Origin: Bacteroidales bacterium
GTDB lineage: Bacteria; Bacteroidota; Bacteroidia; Bacteroidales; WRLA01
NCBI GenBank assembly: GCA_009777825.1
Contig: WRLA01000007.1
Span: 1 to 64,000, forward strand
Reading direction: 5' to 3'
DNA length: 64,000 bases
The first letter of the stretch is position 1, and the number at the start of each line of letters is the position of its first letter. Made by a program: the position numbers and the translations under genes. The notes under the pieces were generated by a model, which did no database searches, was not told the origin of the DNA, and was given only the letters and a program-made list of their open reading frames with translations. Positions 9,777 through 17,468 of this stretch are shown piece after piece.

Positions 9777-10589
9777 TTAAAATTTAAGACTTAACATGAC
9801 GCCGTTGCTGTATGGCGATATATATGGCGCTACACATAAATGGCTGTTACCCACCACCATTACATGTTTTTTTCCTTTGGCGGCAATGCCGTCAATCACA
9901 TTCCACACATACAATGCCGCAGCGCCTGCTATAAAGCCGTTACGCAGATTTTGCATCAGGTCGGCATTGTCAATATAGTTTTGTCGGTCTGTGGGATCGT
10001 GCGTTGTGTTGATTTTGGATTCGTAGGAGGAACGTAATCCTTCGCAAGCCACTATGCCGCCAACAAAAACCACCTCGCCCACAATAAACAAGACGCCTTT
10101 CGTCGTACTGCCTTTGTGCAACTGCGCCATACCCGGAACAAATACGCGGGGAGAAAAGGGATATTTATCATTAACATTCACCTTTTCAAAGTCGTATGTG
10201 GGATTGTGAGCCGTTTGCACCAAAAGATGTACCGTGTAGTTTCCTGCTCCGCAACGTTCACAGTATTCATCTCTGACACGCGCTTTTACAGTCAATTCAT
10301 TATTGCCGCTGACAACCGTAATAAGACCACTGTTGTTTGGGTCGATTTTGTATCGTCCGCCGGTTCCTAAGTCTGATCCGGTGATTACTAAATTCAACGC
10401 TTTGTTTCGGGCGTCATCTTCTGTCGAAGCGGATGCCTGAAAATTACGAATAGTTGAGTTATCCAGGTCGCAGTTATAGCCATTCACCCAATCGGGGCGT
10501 TCCTGTGAGGAAATGCAGGGAGTGCACTGCCCTTGCATCATACGGGGCAAGAGCAGTACCATTAGAATAATGTATAAATTCGCTTTCAT
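9777..10589 (-). CDS. secreted LPP20-like / DUF5683-like membrane protein
   Basis: 270 residues from the ATG at 10589; an in-frame TTG at 10601 is the alternative. A signal peptide ends near MMQGQCTPC. The N-terminal half (RPDWVNGYNCD, ASTEDDARNKALN) resembles the LPP20 family: a short 'W..G' segment followed by an alanine-rich helix. The C-terminal half resembles DUF5683 of Bacteroidota, with FVPGMAQLHKGSTTKGVLFI and a second hydrophobic stretch GFIAGAAALYVWNVIDGI. Envelope location is likely; function unknown. It starts 19 bp after the stop of the 204-residue lipoprotein gene. Confidence 0.62.
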   Translation of the reverse strand: MKANLYIILMVLLLPRMMQGQCTPCISSQERPDWVNGYNCDLDNSTIRNFQASASTEDDARNKALNLVITGSDLGTGGRYKIDPNNSGLITVVSGNNELTVKARVRDEYCERCGAGNYTVHLLVQTAHNPTYDFEKVNVNDKYPFSPRVFVPGMAQLHKGSTTKGVLFIVGEVVFVGGIVACEGLRSSYESKINTTHDPTDRQNYIDNADLMQNLRNGFIAGAAALYVWNVIDGIAAKGKKHVMVVGNSHLCVAPYISPYSNGVMLSLKF

Positions 10590-10608
10590 CGCTTTTTCCA
10601 ACTTTACA

Positions 10609-11223
10609 TTATTGTCCTCTTGATTCTTTCAACACTTCCTGCAACTCAGCCCGCATTTTTTCTGCGTGGTCCCGAATCTCTTCTTTTTGATTCTTGGACA
10701 GGTTGTCGGTAATTGCTTCCGCCAACTTCTGTTTGCTGATCTGAATGGCGATGTAACACTCCACATTGCCTCTCGCATCTACTCCCGAAAAGCGCAAACA
10801 AGAGTGAGACGTGTTGTTTACGACAGCCATAATGGTTTGTCGTCCCACGCCGCGGGTCTGCGTTTCGATGTCGGTGCCTTTATTGGCGCCGATGGACTCG
10901 AAGTAGTTGTCAATAAAGCCTTCGTAGGCATGTTGCATCTTTTGGCGTACCATGTTCTGTGCATTGGTTAATGCCGTTTGCTGAATGGTACCCTTCTGGG
11001 TGGATGGTCCTGAGGCAATGCCGGTAGCGGCAAAATACTCATCGGTGTCATAGACAGAACACGGCACGTCGAAAGTGTCTCCAAAGGGATTCTCCGTTTG
11101 ACTTTGAGCGCTACCCGACTTTGTCGCCACACTCGACTGACTGCTTTTGCAGCCCATAACCGTTACACCTGCCAATATCGCTGCAATAGCGATAGTTACA
11201 TAAAAATTACTACTTTTCTTCAT
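10609..11223 (-). CDS. LPP20-family-like lipoprotein
   Basis: A 204-residue lipoprotein with lipobox VTVMGC. It follows the LPP20 pattern: EYFAATGIASG, then a long helix with repeated alanines (QTALTNAQNMVRQKMQ), then CYIAIQISKQKLAEAI. The C-terminus is highly charged and helical. This is the first gene of the six-gene minus-strand operon (11223 to 5766; gaps 5-19 bp). No TAnnTTTG box lies just upstream; the nearest on this strand is at 11834, beyond the microsatellite region. LPP20-like lipoproteins often accompany envelope or curli-like assemblies, but the role here is unknown. Confidence 0.65.
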   Translation of the reverse strand: MKKSSNFYVTIAIAAILAGVTVMGCKSSQSSVATKSGSAQSQTENPFGDTFDVPCSVYDTDEYFAATGIASGPSTQKGTIQQTALTNAQNMVRQKMQHAYEGFIDNYFESIGANKGTDIETQTRGVGRQTIMAVVNNTSHSCLRFSGVDARGNVECYIAIQISKQKLAEAITDNLSKNQKEEIRDHAEKMRAELQEVLKESRGQ

Positions 11224-11260
11224 CTTTTTTTACTTTAAATTAATATTTGTGTTTATGAAA

Positions 11261-11371
11261 TGAGACGTGAGATGTGAGATGTGGGATGTGAGATGTGAGA
11301 TGTGAGATGTGAGATGTGAGATGTGAGATGTGAGATGTGGGATGTGAGACGTGAGATGTGAGATGTGAGAC
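11261..11371. repeat. tandem heptamer array (GTGAGAT-type)
   Basis: About 15 copies of a 7-bp unit, GTGAGAT, with scattered variants (GTGGGAT, GTGAGAC). The array lies 37 bp upstream of the first gene of the minus-strand operon. The same heptamer family recurs near 29669-29723 and 57371-57410, and related forms at 37902-37929 and 57080-57114. Confidence 0.9.
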
Positions 11372-11394
11372 ACAAGACTTTGAGACACAAGACG

Positions 11395-11470
11395 TTCTCT
11401 GTGTACTTCTGTGTAATTTTCATTTTTTGTTACACAGAGAGCCACTGAGAAGACACAGAGTGGCACAGAG
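11395..11470. repeat. CAGAG/CTCTG dispersed repeat
   Basis: An imperfect inverted repeat built from TCTGTGTAAT-like and TTACACAGAG-like phrases: TTCTCTGTGTACTTCTGTG on the left and ACACAGAGTGGCACAGAG on the right. Similar units lie at about 11740-11790, 55371-55428 and 57119-57232. Confidence 0.65.
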
Positions 11471-11617
11471 TTTTTAATCCTGCTAATCCTTAAATCAAGT
11501 AAATCATGGTTCAGACAATTCTTCGCTACGCTCGCAATGACGGGATGGGCATCGCGTATCGAAAAATTTACTACTTTTGCATTTTTATCTAATTGAGTGG
11601 GCGGGTGGGTGATTGAT

Positions 11618-11672
<55 letters not shown>

Positions 11673-11833
11673 AACGTTTTTTTCGAGAAAAGCAAATTTA
11701 TTTGCGATTTGAGATTGTTAGACACAAAACTATTAGACACAAGACTTTGTCTGTGAAACTCTGTGAACTTTGCGCCTCTGTGCTGAAAAAAAACAGTCAT
11801 TTTTGCAAAAAAATTATGCTATATAAGTGGGCG

Positions 11834-11841
11834 CAAAGATA
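11834..11841 (-). promoter_or_regulatory. minus-strand -7 element TATCTTTG facing the repeat region
   Basis: A TAnnTTTG match with no good gene directly downstream. Transcription from it would cross the GT tract and the heptamer array before reaching the lipoprotein operon at 11223. It may be the operon's distal promoter or the leftover promoter of a lost gene. Confidence 0.4.
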
Positions 11842-11907
11842 CAATTTTTTTAATTGGAATTAACGATTAAAATTTTTTAATCACATACAAATATTAAAAA
11901 AAAACAC

Positions 11908-11915
11908 TACCTTTG
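11908..11915 (+). promoter_or_regulatory. -7 element TACCTTTG for the HhH-TPR-rhomboid unit
   Basis: An exact -7 match 25 bp upstream of the ATG at 11941. It supports that ATG over the TTG at 11932. Confidence 0.6.
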
Positions 11916-11940
11916 CCAAACTACTTAGATATTGTGCAAA

Positions 11941-12906
11941 ATGAGCAGTTTCAGAACGTTTTTTTCGTTTACGCGCCGCGAGCAGTACGGAATCATGGTG
12001 TTATTATCCTTGATAGCGGTGATTGTGTCCGTCAATTTCTTCATACGGGAAAGTGCGCCCGCAGTTGCCGACGAAGAGGTTTTTTCGCGATGGGAAGAGG
12101 AGGTAAGGGCTTTTCAGGAACAACAGGAGATTGCCGCCGCTTACAACGATTCCGTGCGTGCGGCACGCCGACAGTACGGAAATTACAGTGATTATCAGAC
12201 ATCTAACACGAAATCTTACGAAAAGTACCAAAAATCGGAAAAGAAACTTCCCGCCCCATTCCTTTTTAATCCCAACGACGTCAGCAAAGACGACTTTGTA
12301 AAACTCGGCTTTTCGGAAAAACAGGCGGAAGGCATTGTGAAGTATCGCGAAAAGGGCGCTGTCTTTAAGAGCAAACAGGATTTTCAAAAGATATTCGTGG
12401 TTTCCGACGAGATGTATGCGCACCTCGAAGCGTGGATTACGCTTCCTGACGGGGAAACATCACCTGTCGCCGATAACGCAACAGTAGCCTCGCGGGAACC
12501 CGTTGTAGTTGAACTGAATACAGCCGACACGACCTCCTTAAAACAGATTGACCGCGTCGGAGCCTACTTAGCCCAACGCATCGTCGAATACCGGCAAAAA
12601 CTCGGCGGTTTCCACTCCGTAGAGCAGTTGTTGGAGATCAACAGCATCAACGAAGAACGGTTGTCGGTCATTGCTCCTCACTTCGTTATTGACAATGGCA
12701 AAATCGCCAAGTTGGATTTGAACAAAAGTTCTTTCAAAGATTTTACCCGCCATCCCTATTTCGAATATTATATCGTGAAAGCGATTTTTGAATATAAAGA
12801 CAAGAACGGGCGTTTTGTGTCGGTGGACGATATCCGCAAAATCCCGCTGATTTACAACGATTTATACAACAAACTAAACCCTTACTTATATGTATCTGCC
12901 AACTGA
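11941..12906 (+). CDS. membrane-anchored helix-hairpin-helix protein (ComEA-like)
   Basis: 321 residues from the ATG at 11941. A membrane helix lies near residues 18-35 (IMVLLSLIAVIVSVNFF), followed by a charged linker. Three helix-hairpin-helix units follow: FNPNDVSKDDFVKLGFSEKQ, ELNTADTTSLKQIDRVGAYL and DLNKSSFKDFTRHPYFEYYI. ComEA-type HhH proteins bind double-stranded DNA non-specifically, here probably outside the inner membrane. The gene overlaps the TPR gene by 17 bp, which suggests translational coupling. DNA binding is inferred from the family only. Confidence 0.82.
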   Translation: MSSFRTFFSFTRREQYGIMVLLSLIAVIVSVNFFIRESAPAVADEEVFSRWEEEVRAFQEQQEIAAAYNDSVRAARRQYGNYSDYQTSNTKSYEKYQKSEKKLPAPFLFNPNDVSKDDFVKLGFSEKQAEGIVKYREKGAVFKSKQDFQKIFVVSDEMYAHLEAWITLPDGETSPVADNATVASREPVVVELNTADTTSLKQIDRVGAYLAQRIVEYRQKLGGFHSVEQLLEINSINEERLSVIAPHFVIDNGKIAKLDLNKSSFKDFTRHPYFEYYIVKAIFEYKDKNGRFVSVDDIRKIPLIYNDLYNKLNPYLYVSAN

Positions 12907-14254
12907 AAAAACTAATCTCTGCTGTTATAAACTTCGCCATGTATTGTTACTGATACTGTTCGGTTTCGCTGTTTTTGTACATGCCCAATCGCCGCATATA
13001 TCGGCAAGCAAACTCAATGATTCCATGAAGAGTGTTAGAAAAATAAATATTAATGAGGCTATTCCCATAGGGAAACAAGGATTGCAGATAGCCCAACAAA
13101 CCCATGACACGCTTATGTTAGCAGCGATTTCACAAAATATAGCCGGAACATTTTTGATGATGGGCAAATATGACAGTGCCGCCATTTATGCTCAGGAAGC
13201 GATGGCGTGGTATCGTTTTTGCGAAGATGAAATGGAGATGTTATGGTGTCGTTACTATTTAGGTATAAGTTATTCTCTACAAGGACTTTACAGCGAATCC
13301 ATTGACGAATGTCAACAAATATTACAATCGCCATATATTGATACAAGCAGCAGACTATACTCGTTTGTTTTAGGTGAGTTGGGTAATGTTTACTACCGCC
13401 AATCCTTGTATGGAAAATCTGTTAAGTACTATTCCGAAGCACGTCCGTACTTTGTTGATGATACATCCCGTTTCATTTCTGCCTCTATCAATCTTGGTGC
13501 GGCATTATATGCCCTGGGGATACACGACTCGTCCATTATAGTACTTCAAGAAGGGCTTAAATATGCTGAAAAAAGTAATTGGAGATTGAAAAAAGCGGCG
13601 TTACTGACCAATTTGAGCGATAATTGGCAAGCATTAGGACGTTTTAATGACGCCATTACTTGTATAGATGAAGCCATTATGATTCGCGAAGAATCTGAAG
13701 ATTCTCTCGGATTATCATATAGTTACAGGTCAAAAGGCAATATTTTGGTTGCAAAAGGCGCTTATAATTTAGCCAGTGATTACTATTTTAGAAGTTTGAA
13801 AATTGACGAATCGCTGAATATTCCCGATAATATTGCAGCAACTTATTGCTCAATCGGCAGATGTTTGCAATATAAAAACGACCATGAAGCAGCAATGGCA
13901 TACTTCGAGCAAGGATATGACATAGCCGTCAAAGTGGGAGCAGGCGCAGCCATCGAAGCCGCCCTGAAAGGAATGGCGCTGTCGAGCATGGCTTTACATA
14001 ACACCAAGCAAGCCATTGATTTTATGGAACGTTACATCACCGTGCACGATTCGATTGTAAGCGTTGACGGCGGCGGCAACAACCTCGTCCCTGCAAATAC
14101 GTCTCCCTCATTGAAAGAACCTAAAAATGCGCTCAAGAGACTTGCTACATTTCTGGGTATTTCGTTGTTGATATGCACCGTCATCCTTCTGCTGTATCGC
14201 AACAGAAATCTAAGAACCGCCCTAAAAAGAGACGCCGATGAAAAAAATATTTAA
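12890..14254 (+). CDS. TPR protein with C-terminal membrane anchor
   Basis: A 454-residue protein. A signal peptide or N-terminal anchor (VLLLILFGFAVFVHAQ) ends near residue 33. Residues 40-385 form about nine tetratricopeptide repeats (for example AAIYAQEAMAWYRFCEDEME, GKYDSA). A single membrane helix (LATFLGISLLICTVILLLYR) lies near 417-436, followed by only 18 charged residues. The layout matches periplasmic TPR sensors of Bacteroidota that normally continue into a histidine kinase or LuxR-type output domain; here no output domain follows. It overlaps both neighbours by 17 bp. Either it is a truncated receptor or its partner output is elsewhere. Confidence 0.72.
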   Translation: MYLPTEKTNLCCYKLRHVLLLILFGFAVFVHAQSPHISASKLNDSMKSVRKININEAIPIGKQGLQIAQQTHDTLMLAAISQNIAGTFLMMGKYDSAAIYAQEAMAWYRFCEDEMEMLWCRYYLGISYSLQGLYSESIDECQQILQSPYIDTSSRLYSFVLGELGNVYYRQSLYGKSVKYYSEARPYFVDDTSRFISASINLGAALYALGIHDSSIIVLQEGLKYAEKSNWRLKKAALLTNLSDNWQALGRFNDAITCIDEAIMIREESEDSLGLSYSYRSKGNILVAKGAYNLASDYYFRSLKIDESLNIPDNIAATYCSIGRCLQYKNDHEAAMAYFEQGYDIAVKVGAGAAIEAALKGMALSSMALHNTKQAIDFMERYITVHDSIVSVDGGGNNLVPANTSPSLKEPKNALKRLATFLGISLLICTVILLLYRNRNLRTALKRDADEKNI

Positions 14255-15989
14255 CGCGGCGCTTTTCCCGCTTATTCTCCTGTGCGGCTTCTGGCTTATG
14301 GGGTTAGCCAACCTTGATTTTTCCGACTATTTACGTCCATTTGGAATATATCCGCGCACTGTTCACGGGCTTATCGGCATCATCACTTCCCCGTTTGTCC
14401 ATAGCGGTTTTTCACATCTCATCGCCAACACCATGCCATTTCTTGTTCTTGGAAGTGCGCTGTTTTACTTTTACCGCGGCATCTCTTTTCGGATTTTTGG
14501 ATTGATTTGGCTGTTCAGCGGGTTGCTCACATGGCTTACGGGGCGTCCCTCGTGGCATATTGGCGCCAGCGGCGTTTGTTATGCGCTGTTTGCGTTTCTG
14601 TTTGTCAGCGGACTTATTCGCCGAAGTCGGGAGTTGATTGCCATCAGCCTGCTCACCGTATTTCTGTATGGCGGGATGGTTTGGGGCTTTGTTCCCGAAT
14701 TTGCCGCCGCCAACGTCTCTTACGAAGCGCACGGCGGCGGATTGATAACCGGCGTGGCGCTGGCTTTGGTCTTCAGAAAAAAAGGACCGCAACGAAAACA
14801 GTATCAATGGGATGAAGAGGATGACTTCGAGTTGAAACAGAGAGTGAAAATAGTCATTGACCGCGATATTCCGTTTATACGGGGCGTTTTTGAACCTTAT
14901 GCCAACGTTGTTTACATGGAAGGAAATAGAATATCCGCCACCGACGTCTATGATGCCGACGCCCTCATCATCCGCACCCGCACAAAATGCAACCGGAAAC
15001 TGTTGGAAAACTCCGCCGTCCGCTACATCGCCACCGCAACCATCGGATTCGACCATATTGACACAGAATATTGCCGACAAAACAACATCCAATGGAGCAA
15101 CGCCGCCGGATGCAACAGCAGTTCCGTGATGCAGTATATGGCGTCCGCGCTCGCTTATTGGGCGTTAGAGAAAAATGTGGATTTGACATCTAAAACCATC
15201 GGCATCATCGGCGTCGGACATGTGGGGAAAAAGGTCGCCATGCTGGCGGATATTCTGGGAATGAACAAGTTGCTGTACGACCCGCCGCGCGCCTTAGTCG
15301 AAGGAAGTGAAGGCTTTACAAGTTTGGAGAACATCATGGAAAACGCCGACATCATCACCTTCCACGTCCCGTTGCAAGAGGGAGGTCTCAACGCCACCTT
15401 TCACTTTGCCGATGATTTCTTTTTCACCCAACTGCGGAAAAAACCTTTGATCATCAACACAAGTCGTGGCGAAGTGGTTGATACCAACGCACTTACAACA
15501 GCGTTAGAACAGAAAATCATATCGGGTTGCATCTTGGATGTCTTTGAAAACGAACCGACTGTGGAAAAGTCATTGATAGATCGCTGTTTCCTATCAACGC
15601 CCCACATCGCCGGCTACTCGGCAGATGGAAAAGCCAACGCTACCCAACATGTCGTGAAAACCATCGGAACATTTTTCGACTTCCCGCTCAAAGATTGGAC
15701 AGTTTCCTCTATTCCCCCTCCCGAATCTCCCGATATATTTTCCAATAACTACACAGGAAAAATGCTGCTTTTCTACTGTTTATTAACAAGTTACAACATC
15801 GCCGTTGACGACGCCAAACTGCGCAGCCAACCGACACGGTTTGAACATTTCCGCAATCACTATCCTATCCGCAGGGAATATTCCTCGTTTACTATACACG
15901 GGGAGCGGATTGCGCCGGATATTGGGAAGAAGTTGATAGCGCTGGGATTTCCGCCAAAATGTTCCAAAAATTTACTTGGAGATGTCTGA
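14238..15989 (+). CDS. pdxB: rhomboid protease fused to erythronate-4-phosphate dehydrogenase (PdxB)
   Basis: One frame of 583 residues. Residues 1-195 are a rhomboid intramembrane serine protease with several hydrophobic segments: HLIAN (60-64), catalytic Ser111 in GASG and catalytic His165 in YEAHGGGLITG. Residues 203-583 are a full-length PdxB, the NAD enzyme of vitamin B6 synthesis. It begins VKIVIDRDIPFIRGVFEPYA and carries IIGVGHVGKK, NTSRGEVVD, FENEP and STPHIAGYS, plus the C-terminal dimerisation part. A GTG at 14844 (residue 203) sits where free PdxB proteins begin, so PdxB may also be made separately. The join is in frame with no stop between. Overlaps the TPR gene by 17 bp. Confidence 0.85.
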   Translation: MKKIFNAALFPLILLCGFWLMGLANLDFSDYLRPFGIYPRTVHGLIGIITSPFVHSGFSHLIANTMPFLVLGSALFYFYRGISFRIFGLIWLFSGLLTWLTGRPSWHIGASGVCYALFAFLFVSGLIRRSRELIAISLLTVFLYGGMVWGFVPEFAAANVSYEAHGGGLITGVALALVFRKKGPQRKQYQWDEEDDFELKQRVKIVIDRDIPFIRGVFEPYANVVYMEGNRISATDVYDADALIIRTRTKCNRKLLENSAVRYIATATIGFDHIDTEYCRQNNIQWSNAAGCNSSSVMQYMASALAYWALEKNVDLTSKTIGIIGVGHVGKKVAMLADILGMNKLLYDPPRALVEGSEGFTSLENIMENADIITFHVPLQEGGLNATFHFADDFFFTQLRKKPLIINTSRGEVVDTNALTTALEQKIISGCILDVFENEPTVEKSLIDRCFLSTPHIAGYSADGKANATQHVVKTIGTFFDFPLKDWTVSSIPPPESPDIFSNNYTGKMLLFYCLLTSYNIAVDDAKLRSQPTRFEHFRNHYPIRREYSSFTIHGERIAPDIGKKLIALGFPPKCSKNLLGDV

Positions 15990-16123
15990 AAAGCAGATGA
16001 CAACCCTGTAAAAAAATCTAAAATTTTACAAGGCTTTAACAAGAAACAAAAACGCTCGAAACGCTCTTCCGACGATGGTGATTACTTTGAGGTAAAATAT
16101 ATCGAAGCGAGGTAATAACAACC

Positions 16124-16197
16124 TCATTCTTTTTTCCAAACCCTGTAATCAATGCCGAGGTTTTGGTAAGTTTCGGAGAGGGCTTCTTCGTTGTTGG
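16124..16197 (-). pseudogene. diverged copy of the antiporter gene's 3' end
   Basis: Seventy-four bases match the last 23 codons plus stop of the antiporter gene (17469-17542) with four differences, at 16127, 16130, 16145 and 16177. Three are third-codon changes and one gives Ala to Ser; the encoded tail ends YRVWKKE then stop, as in the intact gene. The copy begins 8 bp beyond the stop of the AAA ATPase gene, which thus lies between the full antiporter gene and this orphan tail. Confidence 0.88.
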
Positions 16198-16205
16198 GTT
16201 AGTTT

Positions 16206-17399
16206 TCAATACAACATTCCAAACATCCAAAGCGGAATTTTATTCTGAAAACCGCTTTCAACGTCATCGGCAACAACAAAGGCATTCGCGGTATTTTTAA
16301 TCTGTTCGCCTGTTTTATTTCTGCCGCCAACCTCAAAAGTATATTGGCTGTCAACAATGAAATCGCCGCTTTTTGCAATGATAACTTCGTGGTTTTCACG
16401 CATTTGATTGGCAAAAAATGTTTCGCGCAAATTGCCCTGGTTCGCATTGTTTCGGGCAAGCGAGAATACTATGTTCGTGTTTTCCAGATAGACTTTTTGT
16501 GGTTTCGACAATGCGTTTATTTTCTCTTTTTCGTCCGAAATACACATTAAAATTCCCGCTTTGTCGAGCAAATAAAGGTACTTCACTACTAATTGGCGGG
16601 CAGTTTCCATGCTCGCGCCGAGTTCCACTGTATTTGGCTGATAGGGCAGTTTTTCGGCAATGATGGCAAGCATTTTTTTTAATTTTAAGACAGTGGCGTA
16701 TTCTATTGGCTCTATGGCAGGTAAATCTTCCTCTAATGTTTTGTTAATCGCCTGCTGAACAGCATAATAATAATTTATTTTTGTTTTTTTGTAGAAAGGA
16801 TAATATCCGTTTTGAAGATATTTTTTGAACGCAGGCAAAATTTTGAGTTCAAAAATAATGCTGTTTGCAATTTCGCGATGATTTTTCAAAATATCTTCCA
16901 AAGCCAATTTGTCGAATTTATGACCATATTCATACTCCAAAAATTCACGAAACGAAAGTCCTTTGAGTTCGTATGATACCACCCTGCGGGACAAATCGAC
17001 ACTCTGTTTATAAATTTCGAGCATTGACGAACCGGTAAAAACGACTTTCAAATCGGGGAAACTGTCGTAAATGTTTTTTATTTCCCTTGCCCACGAGGGA
17101 TATTTATGTACCTCATCGAGAAACAAATGCGTACCGCCGTAAGCATCAAACTGTTGGGCTAAATCCCAGAGCGAATTTTTGGAAAACCAGATATTATCTA
17201 ACGAAGCGTATAATGCTTTTTGTTTTTCGGGAAAATTCTTTTTTATGTACTGCAAAAGCATCGTGGTTTTACCCGTCCCTTTTGCTCCACGAATACCGAT
17301 AAGGGCTTCGTCCCACGCGATATTATGGTATAAATATCTCGTAAAAGTGTCAGTTGTAGATTTCAATAGCCTGTCTGAAATGTCAATTAGAGTTTGCAT
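16206..17399 (-). CDS. AAA ATPase with DUF4143-like C-terminus
   Basis: A 397-residue cytosolic protein. Walker A is GAKGTGKTTM (about 38-47), Walker B is HLFLDEVHK, and sensor-1 is VVFTGSSM. The C-terminal third (KVYLENTNIVFSLARN, then RETFFANQMRENHEVIIAKSG) has the DUF4143 pattern, related to PD-(D/E)XK nuclease folds. Such single-gene ATPases are often accessory and mobile. It is bracketed by the antiporter gene and the copied antiporter tail, which suggests acquisition as a cassette. Function is unknown in most family members. It is AT-richer than its neighbours by eye. Confidence 0.85.
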   Translation of the reverse strand: MQTLIDISDRLLKSTTDTFTRYLYHNIAWDEALIGIRGAKGTGKTTMLLQYIKKNFPEKQKALYASLDNIWFSKNSLWDLAQQFDAYGGTHLFLDEVHKYPSWAREIKNIYDSFPDLKVVFTGSSMLEIYKQSVDLSRRVVSYELKGLSFREFLEYEYGHKFDKLALEDILKNHREIANSIIFELKILPAFKKYLQNGYYPFYKKTKINYYYAVQQAINKTLEEDLPAIEPIEYATVLKLKKMLAIIAEKLPYQPNTVELGASMETARQLVVKYLYLLDKAGILMCISDEKEKINALSKPQKVYLENTNIVFSLARNNANQGNLRETFFANQMRENHEVIIAKSGDFIVDSQYTFEVGGRNKTGEQIKNTANAFVVADDVESGFQNKIPLWMFGMLY

Positions 17400-17413
17400 A
17401 ATTTTTAAAATGT

Positions 17414-17438
17414 GTTAGTTATAACTAACGGAAAAGGT
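17414..17438 (-). promoter_or_regulatory. ATPase promoter region with a 16-bp perfect palindrome
   Basis: On the minus strand a near-consensus -7 box TACCTTTT (17431-17438) is followed at once by GTTAGTTATAACTAAC (17414-17429), a perfect palindrome, and then the ATG at 17399. The palindrome would lie at the transcript start, either as an operator or as a short RNA hairpin. Confidence 0.45.
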
Positions 17439-17468
17439 ACAAAAATATTTTGCAAGTTGAAACATTAA

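Noticed and set aside
11230-11466. Open frame of repeated HISHLTS units
   Set aside because: It only translates the heptamer and CAGAG repeats. A 7-bp unit gives a 7-residue peptide repeat in any open frame. No start context or family.
14844-15989. Annotating pdxB as a separate gene from GTG 14844
   Set aside because: The GTG fits the normal PdxB start, but there is no stop after the rhomboid part, so the sequence as given shows one fused gene. Internal start kept as a possibility in the findings.
16036-16230. Frame of 64 codons over the copied antiporter tail
   Set aside because: It reads the tail in the wrong frame. The meaningful frame is the one ending YRVWKKE at 16124.
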